A DNA stretch of 26,752 bases from an uncultured Bacteroidales bacterium (GTDB taxonomy: Bacteria > Bacteroidota > Bacteroidia > Bacteroidales > Bacteroidaceae). Below the pieces are notes generated by a model that saw only the letters and a program-made list of their open reading frames with translations, did not search any database and had not been told where the DNA came from. Numbering within the stretch: position 1 is the first letter of the stretch; each line of letters opens with the position of its first letter. The DNA lies in contig CALCYA010000069.1 of NCBI GenBank assembly GCA_937906165.1, positions 1-26,752 of the forward strand, given 5' to 3'. Positions 1 through 7,767 of the stretch are shown one piece after another. A program made the translations under genes and the position numbers.

Positions 1-3
1 TTT

Positions 4-85
4 TGTCATTCCGAACCTTGTGTGAGGAATCTCTGTTATTTCGCGATTTAGAGATCCCTCGTCGCTACGCTCTGTCGGGATGACA
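4..85. repeat. REP-like long imperfect palindrome
   Basis: The outer arms (4-14 and 75-85) and inner arms (25-34 and 50-59) pair with one mismatch each, giving a long interrupted hairpin. It resembles the dispersed palindromic elements common between genes in Bacteroidota. No gene is visible in this stretch. Function is unknown. Confidence 0.6.
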
Positions 86-102
86 TTGTTGGTGTTTTTC
101 TA

Positions 103-146
103 CTCCTCAGTCACTTCGTGACAGCTCCTCTTATCATGAGGAGCAC
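103..146. repeat. Short copy of the nested-hairpin repeat
   Basis: This is a truncated head of the repeat family seen in full at 4241-5423. It has a GTCAC-ttc-GTGAC hairpin followed by a CTCCTC/GAGGAG pair. The only differences from full units are a changed loop base and a shorter second hairpin. Confidence 0.65.
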
Positions 147-206
147 TATTCTCTTGTGTTTTAAGTAAATATTCAAAATAAAGGACTTAGTTCTCTTCTG
201 TATTAA

Positions 207-261
207 CCCCTCAGTCACTACGTGACAGCTCCCCTAAAGAAATTCAGGGAGCAGCTTTTTT
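207..261 (+). terminator. Repeat-derived hairpin with T-tract
   Basis: A repeat head with the GTCAC/GTGAC hairpin is followed by a GCTCCC (228-233) / GGGAGC (247-252) stem and then a run of six T at 256-261. On the plus strand this has the shape of an intrinsic terminator for a gene left of the window. It would also separate aspT from upstream transcription. Confidence 0.45.
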
Positions 262-330
262 GTATTAAGACATTTAACGCTAAACAATAAACGTTCCAAT
301 TTGTTATCTACTCGAATAATACTATTTATT

Positions 331-2046
331 ATGGAATGGATTACTGATTTACTGCGGGCGCATCCGGAGTTGGCTATCTATCTGACGCTTGGGGTGGGCT
401 TTCTTGTGGGGAGGGTCCGCATCAAGAGCTTCAGCCTGGGTATTGTGACGAGTGTACTGCTGGTGGGTGTCCTTGTGGGACAGCTGCAGATTCCCATGAC
501 GGGGGCGCTGAAACAGACGGCGTTCCTGCTGTTCCTGTTTGCCATCGGCTACAAGGTGGGGCCGCAGTTCTTTGCGGGACTGCGCAAGGAGGGCTTGCCG
601 CAGGTGGGCTTTGCTGCACTGATGTGCCTGTTCATCCTCTTCTCTACATGGGGTATTGCGCTGCTGATGGGCTACGATGTAGGCGAGGCTGCAGGACTGC
701 TGTCGGGCTCGCAGACGATAAGCGCGGTGATTGGCGTGGCGGGTGACACCATACGTGGAATGGACATGCCGGCCGACGAGCAGCAGAAGATGCTTGACAT
801 TATGCCTGTGGCATATGCGGTGACGTATATCTTCGGTACGGCGGGTTCGGCATGGATTCTGGCACGCCTGGGACCGAGGATGCTGGGCGGCATAGACAAG
901 GTGAGGAGTGCCTGCCGCGAGCTGGAGGCGCGCATGGGCAAGGACGAGAGCGACAAGCCGGGCTTTGCCGAGGCGAAGCGTGAGGTGGAGTTCCGCTGTT
1001 ACAGCATCACCAACGAGTGGTTCACGAAAGGACGCACGGTGCAGGAGCTGGAGCAGTTCTTCGAGCGCCAGGGCAAACGTCTGTTCGTGGAGCGCATACG
1101 CAAGGGTAAGCTGATAATCGACGAGGTAAAGCCCAAAGAGCAGTTGATGCGTGGCGACGAGATTGTGCTGAGCGGACGCCACGAATATACCATTGGCGAG
1201 GAGAAGTGGATTGGCACGGAGGTCATTGATGAGGAGCTGCTTGAGTTCCCGGTGATGACGATAAAGAGTACCGTGGCGGGCAGGAGCTTTCGCCGTGAGG
1301 TATCGTTCAACGGCAAGAGGGTGAGCGAGCTGCGTGCACAGCCTTTCATGCACGGTGTGGTGATACAGAAGATAAAACGCATGGGAATAAGCATACCTGT
1401 GCTGCCGCAGACGGTGCTGAACACGGGCGATGTCGTTGAGATTGTGGGCCGCAAGGTTGATGTGATGCAGGCAGCAAAGCAGATTGGCTACCCCGACCCT
1501 GCGACGAACGAGACGGATGTGGTGTTCCTGTCGGCCGGCATATTCATTGGCGCCATAATAGGCACACTCACCCTGCACGTGGGCAACGTCCCCATCAGCC
1601 TTAGCAGCAGCGGCGGAGCGCTCATTGCAGGCCTTGTCTTCGGCTGGTGGCGTGCGCACCACCCCACAATGGGCGCCATTCCCGAGGGGGCGCTGTGGGT
1701 GTTCAACAACTTGGGACTCAACATCTTCATTGCCGTGGTGGGCATATCGGCAGGGCCGGGCTTTGTCGAGGGCTTCCGCGAGGCGGGGCTGTCGCTCTTT
1801 GTTGCGGGAATTATTGCTACATCGTTACCATTGCTTTTCGGGCTGTGGATTGCGGTCAAGTGGTTCAAGTTCCACCCTGCCATTGCACTGGGATGCTGCG
1901 CCGGAGCACGCACCACCACGGCTGCCATAGGTGCCATACAGGAGAGCATAGGCAGCGAGACACCGGCGCTGGGCTACACTGTCACCTACGCTGTGGGCAA
2001 CACTTTGCTGATTCTGTGGGGTGTGTTCATTGTGTTGATGATGTAG
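331..2046 (+). CDS. aspT: Aspartate:alanine antiporter
   Basis: This 571-residue inner-membrane protein of the AspT/YidE/YbjL antiporter family exchanges external L-aspartate for internal L-alanine. Two membrane halves flank a soluble region at roughly residues 190-390 that reads as RCK_C (TrkA-C) domains. Each half carries a conserved core loop: SGSQTISAVIGVAG in the first and CAGARTTTAAIGAIQE in the second. I chose ATG 331 over an in-frame TTG at 301 because MEWITDLL matches the short N-terminus of the family before the first membrane segment. The aspartate 4-decarboxylase gene follows about 400 bases downstream on the same strand. In known AspT systems the exchange is electrogenic and, with the proton-consuming decarboxylation, makes proton motive force. 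No clear TAnnTTTG promoter is visible upstream. Confidence 0.9.
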   Translation: MEWITDLLRAHPELAIYLTLGVGFLVGRVRIKSFSLGIVTSVLLVGVLVGQLQIPMTGALKQTAFLLFLFAIGYKVGPQFFAGLRKEGLPQVGFAALMCLFILFSTWGIALLMGYDVGEAAGLLSGSQTISAVIGVAGDTIRGMDMPADEQQKMLDIMPVAYAVTYIFGTAGSAWILARLGPRMLGGIDKVRSACRELEARMGKDESDKPGFAEAKREVEFRCYSITNEWFTKGRTVQELEQFFERQGKRLFVERIRKGKLIIDEVKPKEQLMRGDEIVLSGRHEYTIGEEKWIGTEVIDEELLEFPVMTIKSTVAGRSFRREVSFNGKRVSELRAQPFMHGVVIQKIKRMGISIPVLPQTVLNTGDVVEIVGRKVDVMQAAKQIGYPDPATNETDVVFLSAGIFIGAIIGTLTLHVGNVPISLSSSGGALIAGLVFGWWRAHHPTMGAIPEGALWVFNNLGLNIFIAVVGISAGPGFVEGFREAGLSLFVAGIIATSLPLLFGLWIAVKWFKFHPAIALGCCAGARTTTAAIGAIQESIGSETPALGYTVTYAVGNTLLILWGVFIVLMM

Positions 2047-2056
2047 GCGAAAGTAG

Positions 2057-2252
2057 CCTCCCCTCCGCCCTTTTGGGCACCTCCACTCCTTAAGAAGGGG
2101 AGGAGCACATTCTTACAATCAACAAAAAAGTGCTCCTCTTGCTTGAGTTCAAGAGGAGCTCCCTGAAAGGGTGAGGAGATAAAGAAGTTGCAAGGATCAA
2201 TCTCCTCCACCGCAAGCGGTCCCCCTCCTCTTACTAAAGCAAGAGGAGAACT
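2057..2252. repeat. Two nested-hairpin repeat units between aspT and aspD
   Basis: The first unit (2057-2180) has a head hairpin GCCC-tttt-GGGC. The second (2200-2252, truncated) has ACCGC-aa-GCGGT. Both continue with the CTCCTC/GAGGAG modules shared with the array at 4241-5423. The units lie directly after aspT and may weaken or end its transcript. No T-rich perfect terminator is seen here. Confidence 0.7.
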
Positions 2253-2370
2253 AAAATTTTAAAGTAAAAAACAACGTGACGATTATGCAATATCATATGA
2301 ATACAAGAAAAACGGTGCTGTAAGAAATTCTCTCTACAAACAGAGGAAGAGTTTCCCGTTTCCGTTTAAA

Positions 2371-2415
2371 CAAGCGCCCACTAAAGGCCCTAAGGACCTT
2401 ACGAAATAGCGCTTG
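2371..2415 (+). promoter_or_regulatory. Possible structured leader before aspD
   Basis: CAAGCGC (2371-2377) and GCGCTTG (2409-2415) are exactly complementary, and an AAGG/CCTT pair nests between them. The structure would sit about 30 bases before the aspD start. It could be a leader hairpin affecting expression, but no known riboswitch family is recognised. No consensus promoter was found in the 190 bases before aspD. Confidence 0.3.
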
Positions 2416-2444
2416 CATTGAAAGGAACATTAAACAAAAATTAT

Positions 2445-4103
2445 ATGAAACAACTTTTAAATGACCACAGTGAGGTCACTGCATTTGAGAAAGAGATGGA
2501 GAGAATAAGTCCTTTTGAACTTAAGGACCGTTTGATTGAGTTGGCCGATGAGAGCATACGCCGCATGATGCGCACCATGCTTAACGCGGGGCGCGGTAAC
2601 CCGAACTGGGTGGCTACACTGCCGCGTGAGGCGTTCTTCACGTTAGGCAGGTTCGGCCTGACAGAGTGCCGCCGCGATTGGGAGTGCGACGAGGGGCTTG
2701 CCGGCATTCCGCAGAAGGAGGGCATTGCAGCACGATTCGGGGAGTTCATCAAGGAGCAGAAGAACGATGAGGGAGCGAAGTTCCTTGACAAATGCTTCCG
2801 TTACATGATTGAGGAGCACTCCGTTGACGGTGATGCCATGGTGCACGAGTGGACAGAGAGCGTCATCGGCGACCAGTACCCGGTGCCAGACCGCATACTA
2901 AAGCACTGCGAGATAGCCGTACGTGACTACCTGGCACAGGAGCTGTGCGACGGCAGGCCTCCGCAGGGCGAGATTGACCTGTTCGCCACGGAGGGCGGCA
3001 CGGCGGCTATGTGCTACATCTTCGACAGCCTGCAACAGAACCGTCTGCTTGAACGCGGTGACAGCATAGCACTGATGACGCCCGTGTTCACGCCGTACAT
3101 TGAAATACCCAAGCTCTACCGCTACAACTACAAGGTGACGGAGATTCCTGCCGGTAAGATGAGCGAGGACGGCATGCACCTGTGGCAGTACGACGCCAAG
3201 GAGCTCAACAGACTGCGCGACCCTGAATACAAGGCACTCTTCATTGTGAACCCGAGCAACCCGCCGAGCTATGCGATAGCCAATGAGACAATAGAACAGC
3301 TTGTGGAGATTGTGGAGAAATGGAACCCTAACCTGATGATTGTGACGGATGACGTGTATGCCACTTACGTGCCGGGATTCCAGTCCCTGATGGCTAAACT
3401 GCCGCACAATACAATCTGCGTGTACTCATTCTCGAAATATTTCGGTGCTACAGGCTGGCGCTCCGCAGTGATTGCCATACACCGCGACAACATCTTCGAC
3501 AGGCTCATCGCACGTCTGCCACGCAAACGCAAGAGCGAGATGCAGCAACGGTACGGCAGCATAAGGAGCGACGTGGAGAAGATGCGTTTCATTGACCGCA
3601 TGGTGGCCGACAGCCGTCAGGTGGCGCTGAACCACACGGCAGGACTCTCGCTGCCACAGCAGATGCAGATGACGCTGTTTGCGCTCTACTCCATCATAGA
3701 CAAGCGCGAGGGCGACAGCTTCAGGCTGAAGATGCACGAGATTATACAGGAGCGCCTGAAGGCTCTGTGGACAAGCATGGGTTTCACCCTTCTGCCCGAC
3801 CCTTTGCGCGCAGGATACTACTCCGAGATTGACCTTCTTGTTTGGGCACAGCGTTTCTATGGCAAGGACTTTGTGGAGTGGCTGCGGCTGAACTACAGTC
3901 CGCTTGACGTGGTGTTCCGTCTGGCAACCGAGACTTCCCTTGTGGTGCTGAACGGCGGTGGCTTCGACGGCCCTGAATGGAGCATCCGCGTGTCGCTGGC
4001 CAACCTGAAGACTGCCGACTACACCGTCATAGGGCAAAGCGTCCGCGCTATACTGGATTCGTATGCTGTCAGATGGAAGAAGAGCCTGCCGGCAAACGTT
4101 TAA
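2445..4103 (+). CDS. aspD: Aspartate 4-decarboxylase (bifunctional with aspartate aminotransferase)
   Basis: This 552-residue cytoplasmic PLP enzyme converts L-aspartate to L-alanine and CO2, and members of the family also transaminate aspartate. The fold-type I aminotransferase core is clear. The PLP lysine lies in SFSKYFGATGWR (K331), the cofactor-contacting Asp and Tyr in TDDVYATY (D302, Y305), and an Asn-Pro motif in IVNPSNPPS (about 267-275). The length and the long N-terminal extension before the core match aspartate 4-decarboxylases and not the ~400-residue aminotransferases. An in-frame TTG at 2418 would add nine residues. ATG 2445 is preferred because MKQLLNDHSEV starts the folded region. 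Pairing with aspT makes the metabolic role (aspartate import, proton-consuming decarboxylation, alanine export) well supported. Confidence 0.92.
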   Translation: MKQLLNDHSEVTAFEKEMERISPFELKDRLIELADESIRRMMRTMLNAGRGNPNWVATLPREAFFTLGRFGLTECRRDWECDEGLAGIPQKEGIAARFGEFIKEQKNDEGAKFLDKCFRYMIEEHSVDGDAMVHEWTESVIGDQYPVPDRILKHCEIAVRDYLAQELCDGRPPQGEIDLFATEGGTAAMCYIFDSLQQNRLLERGDSIALMTPVFTPYIEIPKLYRYNYKVTEIPAGKMSEDGMHLWQYDAKELNRLRDPEYKALFIVNPSNPPSYAIANETIEQLVEIVEKWNPNLMIVTDDVYATYVPGFQSLMAKLPHNTICVYSFSKYFGATGWRSAVIAIHRDNIFDRLIARLPRKRKSEMQQRYGSIRSDVEKMRFIDRMVADSRQVALNHTAGLSLPQQMQMTLFALYSIIDKREGDSFRLKMHEIIQERLKALWTSMGFTLLPDPLRAGYYSEIDLLVWAQRFYGKDFVEWLRLNYSPLDVVFRLATETSLVVLNGGGFDGPEWSIRVSLANLKTADYTVIGQSVRAILDSYAVRWKKSLPANV

Positions 4104-4240
4104 CGAATTAACGAGGAACGTGGAACGATTAACGTAGAACGAGGAACGTGGAAAGTTTAACGTGAAACGTGGAAAGTGGAAAGTTTAACGTGAAACGTGG
4201 AAAGTGGAAAGTTTAACGAAAAAGGGAGGGAGGAGTATTA
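4104..4240. repeat. Short tandem repeat, 28-base period
   Basis: After the aspD stop, a degenerate run of AACGTGGAA-like words leads into a 28-base tandem repeat. Copies start at 4152, 4180 and 4208; the first two are full and the third partial. There is no open frame or terminator shape. It is probably a slippage-prone intergenic repeat. Confidence 0.75.
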
Positions 4241-4522
4241 ATCTCCTCCACCGCAAGCGGTCCCCCTCCTCTTACCAAAGCAAGAGGAGCACTAAATTCT
4301 TCTTACAACCAACAAAAAGTGCTCCTCTTGGTTGGGTTCAAGAGGAGCTCCCTGAAAGGGTGAGGAGATAAAGATAATTGCAAGCATCATCAAATCTCCT
4401 CAGTCACTACGTGACAGCTCCTCTTATTACATTAAGAGGAGCACTAAATTCTTCTTGCAACAACTAAAAAATTACTCCTCTTGGTTGGGTTCAAGAGGAG
4501 CTCACTGAAAGGGTGAAGAGAT
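4241..4522. repeat. Nested-hairpin repeat array, left block (2 units)
   Basis: Two units (4241-4369 and 4394-4522) start 153 bases apart and are separated by a conserved linker. Each has a head hairpin, a CTCCTCTT/AAGAGGAG hairpin, an A/T-rich spacer, a second CTCCTCTT/AAGAGGAG hairpin, a CCCT-gaaa-GGG hairpin and a closing GAGGAGAT (GAAGAGAT in the second unit) that is complementary to the opening ATCTCCTC. The first head is ACCGC-aa-GCGGT, the second GTCAC-tac-GTGAC. The right block resumes after the DUF559 gene. Confidence 0.85.
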
Positions 4523-4535
4523 AAAGATAAAAGAT

Positions 4536-4910
4536 TTAATCTTCCGAAATTCCTAAGTTCTGCTTGATTGCATCAAGAACTCCGTTTATATCATTCCAAA
4601 CCTCACAATTCTCAAAACGGATAACCTTGATACCTTTAGAATTCAGGAATAATGTCCTGTCGTAATCATAGGTGTCTCCTGCTATTGTAAAATGCTCATT
4701 ACCATCCAGCTCTACGCATAAGCGAGCCTTCGGACAATAAAAATCAATAATATAGTCACCCACAGAATACTGTCTGCGCCACTGGGTGCCACCAAGTCTG
4801 CCTGCGCGCAATTGCTCCCATAATGCCGACTCTGCCGGAGTTGGGTTATTGCGCAGTTCTCTCCTTAATGCTTTGAGTGCCGGCTTATTGCAGCTTCCCT
4901 TCGTTTGCAT
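4536..4910 (-). CDS. DUF559-family Vsr-like endonuclease domain protein
   Basis: This 124-residue protein is made almost entirely of a DUF559 domain, a branch of the PD-(D/E)XK nuclease superfamily related to very-short-patch repair endonuclease. Recognisable blocks are the N-terminal NNPTPAESALWEQLR, then GTQWRRQYSVGDYIIDFYCP, CVELDGNEH (catalytic-type acidic residues D, E and D in IIDFYCP and VELDG) and GIKVIRFENCEVW. No biochemical activity is firmly established for stand-alone DUF559 proteins. The start is set at ATG 4910: an upstream ATG at 4937 lies before the -7 element at 4926-4933, so it would not be on the transcript, and the leader would be only a few bases. The gene lies exactly in a linker between palindromic repeat units, which suggests a link between nuclease and repeat. 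Confidence 0.85.
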   Translation of the reverse strand: MQTKGSCNKPALKALRRELRNNPTPAESALWEQLRAGRLGGTQWRRQYSVGDYIIDFYCPKARLCVELDGNEHFTIAGDTYDYDRTLFLNSKGIKVIRFENCEVWNDINGVLDAIKQNLGISED

Positions 4911-4925
4911 AAATTGTCTTTTGCA

Positions 4926-4956
4926 CAAAAATAGCATGTGTCAGCCTTGATGTCAA
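4926..4956 (-). promoter_or_regulatory. Bacteroidota-type promoter for the DUF559 gene
   Basis: On the minus strand a perfect TATTTTTG -7 element (4926-4933) lies 20 bases from a TTGAC -33 element (TTG at 4954-4956). The predicted transcript starts about 10 bases before ATG 4910, so it is nearly leaderless. Confidence 0.65.
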
Positions 4957-5008
4957 GTGTATAATGAAGAAAGTTATACAGAATATCTGTTTTTGTTCAT
5001 TATTATTA

Positions 5009-5423
5009 ATCTCCTCAGTCACTACGTGACAGCTCCTCTTATTACATTAAGAGGAGCACTAAATTCTTCTTACAACCAACAAAAAGTGCTCCTCTTGGTT
5101 GGGTTCAAGAGGAGCTCCCTGAAAGGGTGAGGAGATAAAGCAAATTGCAAGCATCATCAATCTCCTCCACCGCAGGCGGTCCCCCTCCTCTTACTAAAGC
5201 AAGAGGAGGACTATACTCTTGCAACAACTAAAAAAGTGCTCCTCTTGGTTGAGTTCAAGAGGAGCTCCCTGAAAGGGTGAGGAGATAAAGATAATTGCAT
5301 TCATCATTAATCTCCTCAGTCACTACGTGACAGCTCCTCTTATTACATTAAGAGGAGCACTAAACTCTTCTTAGAACCAACAAAAAAGTGCTCCTCTTGA
5401 TTGAGTTCAAGAGGAGCACTTTT
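5009..5423. repeat. Nested-hairpin repeat array, right block (3 units)
   Basis: Units start at 5009, 5160 and 5310, a period of 150-151 bases. The head hairpins alternate GTCAC/GTGAC, ACCGC/GCGGT, GTCAC/GTGAC, as they do in the left block. The last unit ends early, replaced by a perfect hairpin that serves as the maeB terminator. The stretch 4911-5008 before it holds only the DUF559 promoter. Confidence 0.85.
5384..5423 (-). terminator. maeB intrinsic terminator formed from a repeat unit
   Basis: Arms 5384-5400 and 5407-5423 are exact 17-base complements with a six-base loop. On the minus strand the stem ends in six T. It lies just past the maeB stop codon. The left arm is the same CTCCTCTT module found in the repeat units, but here the right arm was perfected instead of passing into the usual CTCCCTG tail. 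Confidence 0.85.
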
Positions 5424-5440
5424 ATCAATTCGGCTATTTT

Positions 5441-7720
5441 TTATTTTCTCTTGTTTACCATGGCGTCAATAGCTGCTACAGCAGTAACGTTGAGAATTTC
5501 CTGCACGGAGCTCTCGAAGTCGATGAAGTGGATTGGCTTGTTCAAGCCCATCTGGATGGGGCCGATGATCTCCACGTCGGGACTGAGGGCCTGCAGCATC
5601 TTGTATGATGATGTGGCTGAGTTGAGGTTGGGGAACACAAGGGTGTTGACCTCTTTGCCCTTGAGTTTTGTGAAGGGGTACTTCTTGTCGCGCACCTCGC
5701 TGTTCATGGCTACATTCACCTGTATCTCGCCGTCGATATCCCAGTCGGGGTACTGTTCGTGGAGGTAGGCTATGGCCTTGCGCACGCGCTCGGCACTGCC
5801 GCCCTGGTCGCTGCCGAAGTTCGAGTAAGATGTCATTGCAATGACCGGCTCACGGTTGAAGAAACGCACTGACTTCTCGGCCAGACGGGCAATGTCAATG
5901 AGTGTGCCGAGCTCTGGAGCACGGTTGATGAGGGTGTCGGCAACAAAATATGTTCCTTTATTTGAATTGAGAATGTGCATTGTAGCAAAGGTGCTGAAGC
6001 CCTCCTGCATGCCGATGACCTCCTTGGCAACCTTGATGGTATTTGAATACTTTGTATACAATCCTGTTATGAACGCGTCGGCATCGCCTGTCTCAACCAT
6101 CATCATACCGAAGTAGTTGCGCTCGAACATCTTGTCGTTGGCCTCCTCAAAGGTGTAGCCCTCGCGCTGACGCTTGCCGGCAAGGATGTTGGCATAGCGC
6201 TCGCGACGCTCGCGCTCGTTGGGGTGACGCAGGTTCACCACCTCGATGCCCTCAAGGTTCAGGCCATTCTCGGCTGCGACCTTGGCAATAATCTCGTCGT
6301 TACCCAAGAGTACAGGCTGACAAATACCCTCTTCCTTGGCCTGGACTGCTGCCTTCATCATTGAAGGGTGTGCACCCTCGGCAAATACTACGCGCTGTGT
6401 CTCGGTGCGCGCCATGTCATATATCTGCTGTGTGAGCTTTGAGCTGCGGCCCATGAACTCGAGCAGGTGCTCCTTGTAGTCTTCCCAGTCGGTGATTGTC
6501 TTGCGTGCCACGCCACTGGCAATGGCTGCCTTGGCTACAGCGGTAGAGACCTCAACGAGCAGGCGCGGGTCAACAGGCTTTGGAATGAAATAGTCGCGAC
6601 CGAACGACAGGTTACCCACCTTGTACACCTTGTTCACAACCTCGGGGACGGGCTGTTTGGCAAGGTCGGCAATGGCGTGCACTGCCGCGAGCTTCATCTC
6701 TTCGTTTATGGCTGTTGCTGCCACGTCGAGCGCTCCACGGAAGATATAAGGGAAGCCGATGACATTGTTTATCTGGTTGGGATAGTCGCTGCGACCGGTG
6801 CTCATGAGCACGTCGGGGCGGCTCTCCATTGCATCCTCGTATGTAATCTCGGGCTCGGGATTGGCAAGGGCAAAGACAATAGGATCCTTAGCCATTGAAC
6901 GTACCATGTCCTTTGTAAGGACATTACCCTTTGAGAGGCCCAGGAAGACGTCCGCATCCACTATTGCCTCTTTGAGGGTATGGATATCGGTGCGTGTTGT
7001 GGCGAACTCGAGTTTCTCGGGAGTGAGGTTAGTGCGCTCGGTGCTGATGACACCACGACTGTCGAGCATCACAATATTCTCTTTCTTCACTCCCAGGGCT
7101 GTGTAGAGCTTGGTACATGAGATTGCCGCGGCACCGGCACCGTTGACAACAACCTTTACATCGGATATGTTCTTGCCGTTTACCTCAAGGGCGTTCAGAA
7201 GTCCGGCAGCAGAGATGATAGCCGTTCCATGCTGGTCATCGTGCATCACTGGGATGTCGAGTTCCTCCTTCAGGCGGCGCTCTATCTCAAAACACTCGGG
7301 AGCCTTGATATCCTCAAGATTGATACCTCCGAATGTGGGTGCAATGGCCTTAACGGCCTCTATGAACTTCTCAGGGTTCTCCTCGTCGACCTCGATATCG
7401 AATACATCAATACCGGCATAAATCTTGAACAGGAGGCCTTTGCCCTCCATGACAGGCTTACCGGCTACGGCGCCGATATTTCCAAGTCCCAGGACTGCCG
7501 TTCCGTTTGAAATAACCGCTACAAGATTACCTTTGTCGGTATACTTATAGGCATTCTGCGGGTCGCTCTGTATCTCGAGACAGGGCTCGGCTACACCGGG
7601 AGAGTATGCCAATGAAAGGTCGGTCTGTGTGAAATATGGTTTTGTGGGAACAACCTCGATCTTACCGGGGCGCTTCCCTGCGTGATAATTCAACGCATCT
7701 TCTTTTGTAATCTTAGCCAT
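5441..7720 (-). CDS. maeB: NADP-dependent malic enzyme with phosphotransacetylase-like domain
   Basis: This 759-residue cytoplasmic protein has the length of E. coli MaeB. The N-terminal ~430 residues form the malic enzyme, which oxidatively decarboxylates malate to pyruvate. Visible motifs are the catalytic Tyr in SLAYSPGVAEPC, the Lys in GKGLLFKIYAGIDVFDIE, the divalent-metal EDI/HDD stretch (LEDIKAPECFEIE and PVMHDDQHGTA) and the nucleotide-binding VVNGAGAAAISC. The C-terminal ~330 residues match the phosphate acetyltransferase fold (VVFAEGAHPSMMKAA onward). In MaeB proteins this domain is thought to sense acetyl-CoA and not to catalyse. ATG 7720 (MAKITKED) is chosen over 7747. It follows the DUF2400 gene after 47 bases that contain a small TGCAAC/GTTGCA hairpin but no consensus promoter, so read-through from dapA is likely. 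Confidence 0.93.
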   Translation of the reverse strand: MAKITKEDALNYHAGKRPGKIEVVPTKPYFTQTDLSLAYSPGVAEPCLEIQSDPQNAYKYTDKGNLVAVISNGTAVLGLGNIGAVAGKPVMEGKGLLFKIYAGIDVFDIEVDEENPEKFIEAVKAIAPTFGGINLEDIKAPECFEIERRLKEELDIPVMHDDQHGTAIISAAGLLNALEVNGKNISDVKVVVNGAGAAAISCTKLYTALGVKKENIVMLDSRGVISTERTNLTPEKLEFATTRTDIHTLKEAIVDADVFLGLSKGNVLTKDMVRSMAKDPIVFALANPEPEITYEDAMESRPDVLMSTGRSDYPNQINNVIGFPYIFRGALDVAATAINEEMKLAAVHAIADLAKQPVPEVVNKVYKVGNLSFGRDYFIPKPVDPRLLVEVSTAVAKAAIASGVARKTITDWEDYKEHLLEFMGRSSKLTQQIYDMARTETQRVVFAEGAHPSMMKAAVQAKEEGICQPVLLGNDEIIAKVAAENGLNLEGIEVVNLRHPNERERRERYANILAGKRQREGYTFEEANDKMFERNYFGMMMVETGDADAFITGLYTKYSNTIKVAKEVIGMQEGFSTFATMHILNSNKGTYFVADTLINRAPELGTLIDIARLAEKSVRFFNREPVIAMTSYSNFGSDQGGSAERVRKAIAYLHEQYPDWDIDGEIQVNVAMNSEVRDKKYPFTKLKGKEVNTLVFPNLNSATSSYKMLQALSPDVEIIGPIQMGLNKPIHFIDFESSVQEILNVTAVAAIDAMVNKRK

Positions 7721-7767
7721 TGTTGTGATATTTAGATACTGCAACACCGGGTTGCATGAAAAAGATT

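Noticed and set aside
349..1662. Long antisense frame (437 codons) inside aspT
   Set aside because: The translation is low in complexity and rich in His/Arg/Gln, with no domain; it is the mirror of the aspT codon pattern.
4241..5423. CRISPR array
   Set aside because: Units are about 151 bases, consist of nested palindromes and have nearly identical linkers, so there are no unique spacers. No cas gene is nearby.
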